The position numbers and the translations under genes are program-made. This document shows, piece by piece, positions 23,658 through 35,787 of a stretch of 64,000 bases of DNA (within the stretch, counting starts at the first letter, position 1; each line of letters begins with the position of its first letter). Origin of the DNA: Zychaea mexicana (Eukaryota; Mucoromycota; Mucoromycetes; Mucorales; Lichtheimiaceae); NCBI RefSeq assembly GCF_025766255.1, contig NW_026516777.1:62001-126000 (forward strand), read 5' to 3'. Under the pieces are notes generated by a model. The model was given only the letters and a program-made list of their open reading frames with translations, searched no databases and was not told where the DNA came from.

Positions 23658-23692
<35 letters not shown>

Positions 23693-25579
23693 CTGCTGCT
23701 GTGCTTGTTGTTGCTGATGCGACAGATCCTTATGTGAGGTGGAAGCAATTGAACCTTGTCTACTGCTAGTGCTAAGAGCCATGACATCACCTTCACTTGG
23801 TGTTTCTAGCAAAGGGGATGAAGCGCTGGAAAGAGCACTTGTGGAGCGAGACACATCGAACCCGTTACCAAAGTCAAAGTCGGGTATCAGCGAATCCGCC
23901 ACGGATTTGTTAGATGTTGACACGCCGGCTGTGGAACCAGCACGCGATGCAAGATTGCTTTTGGTTTTCGCAATCGGTTCGTCGTCACTGTCTGCTTCTT
24001 CCTCCTCTTCATCTTCATCCTCCTCGTCCTCTTCTTCGCTTTCATCACTCGAATCAGCGACCTGCCGCGAAAACTTGTATCGAGGGTCTCTGGACGGGCG
24101 ACGACGTGTAGCAGCACGTGATTGTCCAGCTTCATCATCTTCCTCGCTATCGTCGTCACTATCGTAGACCATGCCTGCAGATGCAGAGCGTTGGCGCAAA
24201 GGCAAAGATGTGGTCGCACTGGCAACTGACGAGGTCCCGTCTTCGCAGGCCACAGTGATCAAGGGAAGACTGTTGGCACGCATACCCCCAGGTGGACGGA
24301 TCGGTTCGGAGAGCTTTTTATGCAAGGCCTCCATAAAAATGGTGGTGTTGTTGATGCTGCTGCCGCTGCTGCTGCCGCCATCACTGCTGTCCTTGAGTCG
24401 GTCCATAGCCAACACGACATCATCTGTTTCCAAAAACAGACGAGGTGATCCAGAGTCTCCATAGTTGAGAGAATGTTCGTTTGTTGGGTCCGTAAAAAGC
24501 TGCTGAGGTCGGCCGTGCAGCTTGTACGCATCAAAGATTGCCAACAAGCCCAAGGACATGTCTTGGCAGTTATCGGCCATGAGCAAGATATGGCCTTCTT
24601 CAGGTTGCTTGGCACCTTTACCTAACACAAGGCCGTCGATGCGCATGATGCAGCTCTTGTCGATCAATTGTGGAAGTTCGGGATAAATAGCGTAGGCATG
24701 GGTGACCGCTGTCATAGTCAATGTTGGTGATTTCGACTTTTTGTTATCCATGATGACCAACTGGCGCTCGCCGCCCGACATTGCAGCTGCCTTGCTGCCA
24801 CTACCGCCAAACAGTTTGGTGCTACGTTGCTGTTGCTGCTGGCCCGGCGCTGGTTCGAGAGTGATATACTGCTTTTGCCAGTCGCCTCCCGGCATAGATA
24901 CTTGCCATTGCGCCTCCCATTTGTGATGGATGTCTGCAGCTGGGTCGAAATGTTGCAACAGCAGCTTCTGGGTAAACATCAAGTGAAGCTTTTTCTTTTC
25001 AAAGCAAGCCAGTCGCACGGCACACACCCATCGCATCAACGTCGACTCGTCCGACGCTTCGAGTTGGATCGTCTGCTGCTTTTTCGTCGACATGAGGTGC
25101 AGCACAAACATGCGCTTGTCTTGTTGCTCGACAACGGCGCCTGAGATGATCGTGTACTGCGGCATGACTCGCTGAGACTGGACTTCGGCGTCCCACATTG
25201 ACAAGGTTGATCCGGAAAGTTCTGCAAAGCAACGTGTCCGCGAGCTCTCGCTGGTGTTGTGCTTGAACAAGTAGCCTTCAATATAGACCTTTTGACTGTA
25301 GTTATCGAATGCCTGAACAAAACCTTTCATGTCCTCAGATACATGCTCAGGGTTGGCTGGTGCTGGAGCAGCTTTGATGAACCGGGCAGGTCGGAAACTG
25401 ACAGTGCGACTGTTGTTATTCATGCGGTTTGGGCGCACACCGACAGCAGAAGATGCAGAAGTAGAAGCAGTGGGAGTATTAGGACGCAATGGATGGACTG
25501 GCTGTTGTTCAACGGCAGATTCGGAGGAAGAGTCGTTTGGGGATGAAGCTCGGCGCTGGTACGAGTTTTGGGCGAGCAT
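22460..25579 (-). CDS. Caf120/Skg3-like PH-domain protein
   Basis: Exons 25579-22949 and 22870-22460 give 1013 residues. After a disordered head, a pleckstrin-homology-type domain spans about residues 97-195: KVYIEGYLFKHN, TRCFAELSGSTLSMWDAE, YTIISGAVVEQ, MFVLHLMSTKKQQTIQLEA and LMRWVCAVRLACFEKKKLH. This arrangement followed by KWEAQWQVSMPGGDWQKQYI is typical of the fungal Skg3/Caf120 family, whose yeast members associate with CCR4-NOT or localise to bud sites. The rest is disordered: acidic Ser/Asp/Glu stretches, a long Gln/His run, ITAKEQIQYCRATGQPLI-type helix with GGFVGMISRREKDRKEG (a conserved family tail block), then a Pro-rich final exon with poly-Pro and Met/Gly/Pro. The precise cellular role here is unknown. 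Confidence 0.82.
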
Positions 25580-27544
25580 CTTTCTTTTCTTTTTTTTTTC
25601 TTTCTGGTGTTTGTAGTATGTGGTATCTATTATTATTCGATTGAGGAAGGGGATAGAGAAGAAGAGAGAGAGAGAAAGAGGGAAATCTAATCAGGCAGGT
25701 CTAACAGGCAAAACTGGTAATAAACATCGAATACATGTCAGTTCAACGTCTTTCGGCTAATGCTTCGCTTTGGTTGTAAAATGAATAGAAACTTACCAGA
25801 AACACAAACAAATGGAAAAGAAGATGAATGAAAGGAAGGGAAAGAGATACGTAAAAAGTCGCACACGGGAAAAGAGAGAGAGAAAAAAGGATGAGAGCGG
25901 GAGGGAGGGAGGCAAATAAAAATAAAAATAAATAAAAGAGGTGCGTGTGGAGAAACAATACGATGGGGGCATGAATTGGAGCTTTAAACAAAAGCAAATA
26001 ATGTGAGCGCGAGCGAGGACGGACATACTGAGAGTAGGAATGAGAGATCAATATTAGGGGCACGAGGGAGGTTTTCTTTTCTTGTTCAAAAGAACAAGAG
26101 AGCTACAAAGAATACAAATCCATAGGCATTGAGTTGGTTTGTTCACGTTAAAAGAATAACTTCTCCTTATTTCATAGCAGTAAGGGGGGCTCTGGCTGAA
26201 GAGTAGGACATTCAACATTAAAGATGATAATAGTACCTGTTTCCCTTTCACCGGTACTGCTAACTAACTGCTGCTAGCTACTAGCACTACTACTATAACT
26301 CTTGCTAAACTGATAGCTAATAATAGGGTGCTCTGTTGATAGCACGATGTCAGAAAAGGTGTCCTGTCTGTGTCACTTATATTACTTGCATATGTATGCT
26401 GCATATGTACGTATAGTATACAGTACGTCCTTGTTACCCACCGACAACACCAATGCAAGAGTACACCACCGTCATCACCATCCACTACATAGTATTACCA
26501 CCAGGGCCGTTCCAGACCTAACCAACAAAGGGTGGCAACAGATTGGCGCTATCACTGTGCTCCTCTTTTCTCTAGTTGATTTGTTACTAGGCAGCCGGTT
26601 TTATGAACCTTTCCTCATGGACTAGTGTACTTACTAATATTTTCGAATAGGTCGACTCGGCCCATTCGATTGTAGCTCGCTTTGCGCACAGCGGGGTGGT
26701 TAGAAATATGTGATGTGCGTGCGTGCGAAAATAGACACACGCAATACCGCAGAAGAGGCCAGCCCCACCTAACCCCGTTTTCCAAAGGGTTGGTGCTCCT
26801 CAAAAGAAGACAGCGCTTTCTTCTGCCTGAAAGTCTATCAGCCATGGTGCAATAAGCCTATTATTCTTTTTACACAGGGTCTTTACGTCGTAGAAGATTA
26901 GCAGCCAAATGAGTTGCTCACTAATATATTAGACCGGGTGCTGGTCAAACAGCGAAAATCACAAAAGAGGAAAATCGAAATGGAACTGACGCCGACAACT
27001 TTATCATATGCAGGGGTTTCCTTCTCTTTTTATGATATGGTATGTTTTTCTCATGCACACAAAGCATAATGCAACAACGATAGCACATGTAAGATCTGTG
27101 TATCAATGTCGCAGCTGGGCAAATGCGCGCGAAGCCGGATAAAATACAGGTACCACAGAACCAAAGTGTATACGCAATGGCTACACAATGAGATTCAAGG
27201 AAAAAGAGATTACATGTACAAGCAAAGCGTTAGTGAGAATAAGAAAAAGCATCCCGCAAATGGGAGTCAAGCCCAGCCAAGATTTAGCCGACCCGGGCAG
27301 TCGATATCCAATGGATGATCGTGAATCATTTTTGCTTAAGGTCTGATCCGGCAATTTCATTGGTCGCCTGTATTTGTCATAGCGACGCACCAATGCCTTA
27401 TAAAAGGGTAGATCAGAAAGTGCCCAAAGACCTGCACTGCATTTGACACTTTAGCCTCTTTTTTATCCACCACAAGGAAAAGCTTTCCTTTCTACTCACC
27501 ACAACCACAACCACTGCTGCTGCTACTACTACTACATATCAATT
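25580..27544. other. Divergent promoter region
   Basis: About 2 kb between the divergently transcribed Caf120-like and isopropylmalate synthase genes. GA-rich tracts at 25660-25690 and 25870-25920 belong to the leader of the minus-strand gene. No convincing gene; a 76-codon minus-strand frame from an ATG at 26845 has no recognisable content. Confidence 0.5.
27388..27406 (+). promoter_or_regulatory. CCAAT box and TATA box of the isopropylmalate synthase gene
   Basis: A CCAAT motif followed within a few bases by TATAAAAG, about 140 bp before the start codon; an inverted CCAAT (ATTGG) lies about 30 bp further up. The spacing suits a fungal core promoter. Confidence 0.6.
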
Positions 27545-28956
27545 ATGCCCATCTCCAACGGACACTCTGACAAGGAACGCCTGATCGTCTTCGATACCAC
27601 TCTGAGAGACGGAGAACAGGTAATTTAATGCGAATAAAAGAAATGTGGCCAAAGGAAAGAAAAAAAGCACTAAAACGTTTATCGTTTTTTCCCTGCAGTC
27701 TCCTGGTGTCTCTCTGAACACGGAAGAAAAAATCAAAATCGCAAAGCAACTTTCACGTCTCGGCGTCGATGTCATTGAGGCTGGTTTCCCCATCGCTTCC
27801 ATTGGCGATTTCGAAGCTGTTCAGCGGATCGCACGCGAAGTCGGTCCCCTTATGGAGGGTCGTGAGCACATTGGCGAGCCTATGGTAAGTATTTAGTGTA
27901 TAATTGGATGTGGAAGGAACGTAGTGGACGAAAAGCTGGTAAACCGGAAGCTGATTGACGACGTGTAACTTTCATTAGACCATCTGCGGTTTGGCCCGTG
28001 CCACTCCTGGCGATATCAAGCGCTGCGCCGAAGCTATCAAAGACGCACCCAAGCACCGCATTCACACTTTCTTGGCCACATCCGACATCCATCTTAAGCA
28101 CAAACTCAAGATCGACCGTGAAGAGTGTGTCAAGCGTGCAGTGGCCGCAGTTACGCTTGCACGTTCGTTGGTACCCCAAGTCGAATTCTCGCCTGAAGAC
28201 GCCAGCCGCTCTGACCCCGACTTCTTGTGCGAAGTCCTCGGCAAGGTCATTGAAGCCGGCGCCACCACCCTGAACATTCCCGACACCGTCGGCTACAACC
28301 TTCCTGAGGAATACGGTGCGTTGATCAAGCATCTGGTCGAGAACACGCCCGGCGCCGACAAGGTCACTTGGTCCACTCACTGCCACAACGACTTGGGTCT
28401 TGCCACCGCTAACACCCTGAGCGGCGTCCGCAACGGCGCACGTCAAGTCGAAGTCACTATCAACGGTATTGGCGAACGTGCAGGCAACACAGCCATGGAA
28501 GAAATCATCATGGCTATCCACACGCATCCCACCGCCTTCCCGGTGTACCACAACATCAACACCAGACTGATTTTCCCCACTTCCGTCATTGTTTCCGATC
28601 TGTCTGGCATGATGGTGCAGCCCAACAAGGCTATCGTCGGCCGCAATGCCTTCTTGCACGAGTCCGGTATCCATCAGGACGGCGTTTTGAAGAACCGTCA
28701 AACCTACGAAATTATCAGCGCAGAGACCGTTGGCGTCACGGATATCGCTCTGGTCTTGGGCAAGCATTCCGGCCGTAACGCTTTCCGGGAACGATGCAAG
28801 GAGTTGGGCTTTGCTGCAATCAACGAAGAAGAGTTCCAAAAGGCCTTTGTCGACTTCAAGGCCATGTGCGACAAGAAGAAAAATGTCAACGATGAAGATA
28901 TCCTGAGCATTCTGAACACCATTGAAACCGTGCCTTCCAAACACGTCGAATTGTAA
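27545..28956 (+). CDS. 2-isopropylmalate synthase-type enzyme without the C-terminal regulatory domain
   Basis: First committed step of leucine synthesis: acetyl-CoA plus 2-oxoisovalerate gives 2-isopropylmalate. Exons 27545-27619, 27699-27884 and 27979-28956 give 412 residues. The TIM-barrel motifs are complete: [16 protein letters not shown] near residues 16-31 (metal Asp, catalytic Arg), [14 protein letters not shown] [14 protein letters not shown], the HCHND metal motif near 221-225 and [14 protein letters not shown]. The subdomain region [14 protein letters not shown] and [14 protein letters not shown] is present. The protein stops after [15 protein letters not shown] plus about 15 residues, where bacterial and plant LeuA continue with the roughly 120-residue leucine-binding domain. 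The sequence is of the bacterial/plant LeuA kind rather than the longer yeast Leu4 kind. The substrate could be a related 2-oxo acid. Confidence 0.88.
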
Positions 28957-31900
28957 TACCCCAGCCATTCATCCTTCCAAATCGACCACACATTCCTGCT
29001 ACTTCTTCCGAATCATCATATAATTCACACCACACTCCAAATATCGCACAGCACATCTTCTCTTCCTGCTCCCTTCCCCATCCCCGCTGGCACGGATATA
29101 TCATCATTGTTAATTTCTCTTTTTCTACCATTTTTTGCATTCGCCTTTGTACATCGCACATCTTCCTTCTTTTTTTCGCTAGTAAATATTGTCAAAACTT
29201 AATTTTAGCTTTTATTTTAAAAGAATAAATATACACAAAACTTTTCTATAAGGAAATCATTGGACCTAAGCAAACAAATAAACAATCATGCATATTAGCC
29301 CATCCTGACCTGCGAACGTGTGCGAATGACATGATAGGCTGCTTCAACCCTTTTGTAGAAAAAAAGAAGCACCACCGCACTCCCCCATCAGTAAAGTGGA
29401 AAGTTATAGGCATCGGAGGCAGCAAGCCAAGCATATCTGCCCCACTAGAACTCTAATACATGTGTATCAAGCATCATTTGGGTACGCGTGCTTAATACTT
29501 CAAAACTGAAAAATGCTGACGTACCAGTGTTGCAGTCGCGTTTATTCAGTTTATTTGACGCGATGACATCTTAGTAGGATCGACAAATTATTCGAAGCAC
29601 CTTGAGAAATACAATGCAAGTGCGCATTACATGTTGTGTTGGTTCAACTCTAGCCACCGATGGTGGCAGCAGAAGAACAACAGTAGCAGCAACCATGCAA
29701 TATTACCTCCTGTTTCCACTTGAGCTTTTGAAGAAATGGGGAAGTTGAAAAAATAGCTAGGCACAAAAAAGCCTTTTACAGCCGTGTTTAATCCTACTTA
29801 TACAGCAGCGGACTTACGCCGATGACCTACGTAATCATCATCGGTGCATGACACTTTATGTACGTCGTGCGTGTGTATTATCATTTTGAATACTAAACAA
29901 TCCGAACTGTTCTCCTTTATAATATGGCAATTTTTTGCGATGTTGTTTGTCGGTTGTCAACAAAGGATAAATAGAATTCATCATTGTATCCATTGGCGCG
30001 GTTTCTGAAGTTAGAGAGGGAGCGGGGACAGATAGATCCTTGGGTTATCAAATGTACAAGTGAGCTCCCTTGCTTTGTAATTTTGCTATATAGACAACAA
30101 CGGCTGTCGTAACAACATAAGTATGTAAGATATAAGGAGCATTGTCTTCTATACAATATTAGCCTCGAAAGGAACACCTTTATATTTCTCTCTTTTTCTA
30201 CTCTTGCATTGGAAGTAGAAATTTTACTGTATGCTAATGTACAGTATCAAAAGACATGGGTGTAATATAAATGAGCGCAATGATTGGAACAAAGAGTCCT
30301 CTTATCAAAGTGAGAATACTGCAGCGAACCTATACTATTAACCAAAATAGCACTTTACGCTTTTAAAAGCAAACCACAGGATAAAAATTATACATACTTA
30401 ATTGCTATCATCATTGTTGAAGAATGGCTTGAATATGAAGCTGATCGAGACTGTAGTACCTTCAAGCGAAAAGTACTCCAGGGGCTTCGACGGAATTTTT
30501 AAGGAACGCATTATAAAGCAACTCAATAAGTCGTACTCCCTAAGTCGCGACCGCCTTTCTGTAGTCTGCCAACATACAGCAACAGCGGCCATCCTTATTA
30601 ATCAATTTTTTGTGGATCAGGTGGGCGATACTGAGTTGCTTTGCTTACTAAAGGGGCTGTTGCTGGCGCCAAAAAATATAGCAGGCTTTAGGGGGGGTAA
30701 CTGTTTTGTAACCGACATCGCGTGGGTGACTGGTAAAAACCGTGTATAGGTCTTACGGCAGCACAACGGTGAGAAAACAGGCACGGGACTGTAGCTGCCT
30801 AATATTGCCTTTGATAATCCATTGATCTCGAAGTTTGAAGCCCCCACTTCAGCGATGATGCCATTTCAAATAGCACGTAACACTCTATCTCCTAGTTCGA
30901 TCCACTGTAGCGCACCACCTAGATACGAATCCACGTGATGCAGGATCGCAATAAGCCACTGTCATTTGGGTTAATGACCCGCACGCTTCTTCTGGTCGAC
31001 AAGTAAACCATCAGTAAGTAGGTCATATACATGGGCATAAGCGACCGACAGAAGCAACTTAGTCAACTTATTCCTTTTTTGGTGGCAGTGACAAATGGGA
31101 CATGTTGTTGCTTCGAGCTGTTGAGTAATTTTGTAATGATAAAGTTAGTGTAAGCTTCAACCCATGGCGCTTCAAGATCTTTAGTATCTTGCAAATATTC
31201 TCAGTTCCAGACACGTGCTGATAGTGCTTTCTATACGCTCTCGCGGGTTTTGTGCCGGGTAAATTGCGCAATCTTGGTATTGTCGCAAGCGAATCTTATA
31301 ATGTAGTGCCGTACTTCAAGGGTTGGTTGTTGGTGCTACATGCTACTCCACATCGGCGTCGTTCTGGTGTATTTGAGGATGTGGAATTGAGGACTTGAGA
31401 CAGTTGAGGAGCAGTCAGTGATGAGGTGCTTAATCCGTGCGTTGCGATATGTTGGTAACAATGAGTATTGAACTTATAAATTGCTGGTAGAGATAAAGAC
31501 GAGAAAGAAGAGTGAGAAAGAGGTGCGAAGTGCCAGACGATAGTTTTGACAGTGCGTATACGTATCTAAGTTACGCGACAAGGTCGAAGAACTTTCTCGT
31601 TACGCGTTGATGTTTTCCCAAAGAAACAAATACAAACAATCTATGATCGTCTTCAAATCATTTCCCGTGTCTGCTGATACTTTTATAGCTGAATGGTAGA
31701 TACTCACGGTTAGCAGAGGACTCTGGCCATCCATGCAGGTACTAAGGAGCGATTGAATGGTGTTGATTAATCGCCAAGAAGTCGATACAAAGAGGTTTTT
31801 AGAAAAGCATGCGATAAACTTTTGCTCTATTCATAGAACACCTGGTTTTTCACTCGCTAATTTTCGAGTACTTTAAAAAACCACGTCTGTGGCGTGCTCG

Positions 31901-34200
31901 GAAGGCACCCTATCCCTGATAACCAACGGCAATCTGTCACAGCATGCATCATTTCGTGCAGTCATGCAACCCTCTTCGCACTTACACAATTTTTCAGGTT
32001 GACGTCCCTATAAAACCACATCATTCATATTTTCATAAAACATGCCCATCGCCAACTGTTCTTGCGGGACTTTTGACCCGTTTATTGCGATACCGCCGGA
32101 ATTTTAAGATTGTAGTCTGATGCTTATTGAAGCTTATTCGAAAGCCTTTGAAAGCTTTCCAGAGCATGTGAAGATATCAAATATTATCAAATCACAAGCG
32201 CGAATTATCAGCGACGTTACAAATCTGCAAAGGAATTGTATAAGTTCTCTTATCCTGATGGCAAGATCGATCATAAAGATAGTGATATAGTAACCTTGAT
32301 TGGTGCCCCGTGTGTGTGCGTGTGTGCGTGAATCTAAGCGAGGCATACAACATAAACCTCGAAAGAATGACTGCTGAAACTCAGTTAAAGTAATCCACAG
32401 CACAGTACATTGCAGTTGTCCTTCCACAATAATTTGAGCCTCTGTAATTACAATCAATTTTGATGCTATGACAAATGACAATCAAAGAAATAAATTGGCG
32501 TGACGCTACAGACAGACAGGCCAAGTCCTCCTAATCCAGTGTATAACGCTTAAAAGGAGCGTGTGATTATCAGCTACAGTGATTTCTGGTTTGTTTATAA
32601 GCTCTGATGATCATTAGTTGTACCTAATGTATGATATGAGTATGTGATGTAGTCTGAGCGAGTGGAGGTTTTCTGATGAAAATCTAGAAGAAAATCAAAC
32701 ATGAATATAGTTACGCATAGGCTTAGGTGCATCTTATATACATTAGGGTCTCAGGTATATATCATCTCTTGTCATTGGTAGTATGATATGTGTCTTTTGG
32801 TATACCGTGCGAAAAGTGTGTTCCTTCTCGGATTAAAATATGGCCAAGTTCATAATGTTTATGCAGAATGCTTTTGTTATAAAACAAAAGTAATAAGATT
32901 GCTCTGCGTTCTTGGCGTGCCAAGCCAAAATTCCAATCTTCAACAATAGATTGTATCTCCATCTTCCGTGAATACAGTACTGAATTGAATTGATGAAATA
33001 CACAGCATTGGGCTATGTAATTTAAGTATAGGCCACTAATGCAAATGTTTTGCTGATAGCGATAAAAGTGTATACCGTTTTATAGCATTATAATTCTACT
33101 ATTAACGCTGCTACTTTCCTCTACTGTATTTAATTGAGAAATTCATATTAAAGTAATCATTATTTTTCATCAGTGACAACAAAAGCCAAATATGAGATAT
33201 TGTATAGCTGTGGAAGCATTGCAACATTACCTAGTTTTCTAAATCTAGCTTAGCATTCGTATAAAAATGTAGTAAGCTGCTTTAACTGCTACGTTAGCAT
33301 CCTATACAGTGATCAACCAGCCTACTTCTTTACTATGTGCATGTTATCATTATGTTGTGGACCCGTGGTCGGTTCCCTTCGTTGTCTTATGTTTTAATTA
33401 AAAGTATCTTATACCAAAAGCATCTGGGATAACCTGGTCAATGTCATTTCGCAGGTTGCATATGGTTCCACAGCAGCAGCTGCATTTTTTTAACAGCGAC
33501 TACTAAGAGAACTTTCATCCAAGTGTATAGATGAGATAGCAGTGATTGCCCATTTGCCAATGGTGAAGTGAGAGGTGCTAGCTTAACCCTTAAACAGATT
33601 CACGCGTGTTACATATAATGTTTTTCTAAAATTGTGTTGCAGTTCTGTGCACTGGAAAACTGGGACGGACACAAGGCATGATTGAGAAAGGCGTTTGGGT
33701 GTTGTCAGATGCACACACTTGCTATCCGCAGATGCGCGCACACGAGTGTGAACCATCGTTCAATAGTATCAAAGACTGATATGGGCGAATCGTGCAAAGC
33801 ATTAAATCTTACTTGACCTTACAATACAGCAGACAGTTGATATGGTGTTTTTGCGCAATAGATGATGGTAACCACATTGTGCCACTTCTTGCCAAGGAAA
33901 TAGTCTTGGATAGTTGGCAGGGAAGGGGGACAAGCTTTATAGCTTACACGAGACGCAGTAAGAGTCGAAGAAGCATGGAACATCATCGAGGAGTCGCCTG
34001 ACAAGATGAGATGAATAGGCTGAAACCCTTCCTAGAAGCAATCGCCATGCAAAAAAAGACTGGCGCCTTCTAAATCAGGATCAGGTTTGTGTGTGTATGT
34101 GTGTGTTTTCTTTTTGCTCAACATTTCTTAGTTGCCTCTACCTCCCTTAGTGTCCTTTTTTTTCGCTTCTCAATCAAACAACTTTTTTGAAATAAACCTC
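28957..34200. other. Gene-poor AT-rich region
   Basis: About 5.2 kb. The first 250 bp are the 3' flank of the synthase gene. Beyond that I see only short, uncorroborated frames. The longest is a plus-strand frame ending at 30749 (first ATG near 30432; contains INQFFVDQVGDTELLCLLKG). A minus-strand region near 31080-31270 could encode a TCPIC-type cysteine pair in one frame and may be a decayed element. No terminal repeats, transposase core or RNA gene were recognised. The last few hundred bases before 34201 are pyrimidine-rich and probably promoter for the Rieske gene. Confidence 0.45.
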
Positions 34201-35406
34201 ATGGGCAAAAACAAAGGAGCCTTCTCCCTTTTGGAAAGTTACATCATGGCGAACGATGGCGCATTGGATTTAGGTTTGTATTACATTGGCAATAGTTGGA
34301 GTTGAGGGAAGGAGTAAAAGCGTTGGCATTAGTTTTACAACCTTTTAACTATCTTTCTCTCTGCCTGTGTATTGCGTGAATGAAGGCGCAAACGGCAATG
34401 GTTCTGCGCAACAATCAGAATCGATATCACTTCCTGATTCAATGGTAAGTGAGCTTTTTAGAATACCAAATTAAAAAAACACTTCGGAAGTCATTAATGT
34501 TGTTGAAATGGCGATAGCGAGCGTCAACTTTGTTGGAACAAATCGGCAAGGAAAGATCGTGGACGGACGAACAAATTGATCATGACCTTGATGTGTTGGA
34601 TAACAACCGGCTGTATTTTGTAAGCTTAAGAAAATAATGGGAGAGAGAGAGCAAGCGCATACTTTCAATATTCACGACAGCACAAAAACACCCTGCGTAC
34701 AGGTACGGGACTTGCGAGCATTATCAAACCAAAGCTGGACAGTAAGTCATAAGCGCCCCAGGATTTGACAGTTATCCGTGTTACCATGAGCTGATCTTAA
34801 TATAACTCATATTGTATATACCACGTACACCGCTTGCCACTCATCCTCCTCCTCTTTCCCCACACTCCTAACTCGATTCTTTATGCTCAGGTGATTGGAT
34901 TGCTGCCGCTTGTCCGTGACTTACTTCGACGGGCAGTTGATCCGGGATGGGAGTCGAATGAAGGCATGTATATTCGATATATACCATACCGAATCGATGG
35001 GAAATAAACCTAATGCAGAGTCTCTGCGTGTGCAAATATAGGTGCTGACTCCTCGTACAAGGCGTACAAGGATAAGAAAAAGATGAAAAAAGACAAGAAG
35101 AAAAAGAAGAAATACCAAAAGATGACGCTCGGTGACCCTGTCGCGCCGATGCGCGTTGAGGCTGGAGGTGATACATTAGCTCAGGATCCCGAGACTCTGC
35201 GAAATACTATACTCAACGGATCAATCGATGCTGGATTAACTGGTGTGGGAAACCGAAGCACGGACGACGTGAATGGTGGTGGGGCTACTATATCCCAAAA
35301 AAGCGTGTCATTCACCGACAACGCGATGGTCGCTGTAGCTGCGACGGCGGCCAAGGACAAAGACAAGAAGAAAAAGAAAAACAAGATGATGATGGATGAC
35401 TGCAGT

Positions 35407-35444
<38 letters not shown>

Positions 35445-35787
35445 CTCAGAGGACGAACCTACCACCACCACCAAGCCAACTACTACTTCCATGGCAGCAG
35501 CAGCTATCGCGGGCAGCAACGGCAGTAGCAATGGACTACCCAAAGCATTATCGGGTCGACCAATCACGCCTGTGAGCAATAACCGCATCCAAGTCCGCAC
35601 ATCGTCTGGGGGAACGTACGAATGTGATCGCTTCTGTCCACATAAGGGAGTAGATCTCTCCACTTGGGGTCAGGTTTTGGGAAATAAGTTAGTTTGCACA
35701 AAGCACAACTGGAAATTCGACCTCGAGGGAGCCGGTGTTGGACCCAAAGGAAGATCTGTTCACCCGTGCCGTGTCAATGACTGGTGA
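34201..35787 (+). CDS. Protein with C-terminal Rieske [2Fe-2S] motif and low-complexity linker
   Basis: Six exons: 34201-34273, 34386-34444, 34518-34619, 34703-34741, 34891-34963 and 35042-35787, giving 363 residues. The N-terminal 110 residues look helical (TLLEQIGKERSWTDEQIDHD, VIGLLPLVRDLLRRAVDP) and match no family I know. A Lys-rich run, poly-Ser and Thr/Ala tracts follow. The C-terminus has both Rieske boxes: CPHKG (Cys314, His316) and CTKHNW (Cys334, His337). The second box resembles CMP-Neu5Ac hydroxylase (CMAH) more than ring-hydroxylating dioxygenases. The fifth intron needs either a GC donor (AG|GCATGT) or an alternative GT donor at 34968 with acceptor ending at 35018; both keep frame. 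A 46-nt intron (35784-35829) could extend the protein to about 35961, adding a VKIAVEGQEYYVL strand pair that would complete the Rieske fold. Confidence 0.7.

Noticed and set aside
25743..26063. Hydrophobic minus-strand frames upstream of the Caf120-like gene
   Set aside because: Overlapping frames made of TTC/TCT-rich simple sequence; consistent with a pyrimidine-rich leader, not coding.
27880..28968. 362-codon minus-strand frame opposite the isopropylmalate synthase
   Set aside because: Antisense shadow of a GC-rich third-position coding exon; it shows no domain, while the plus strand shows full enzyme motifs.
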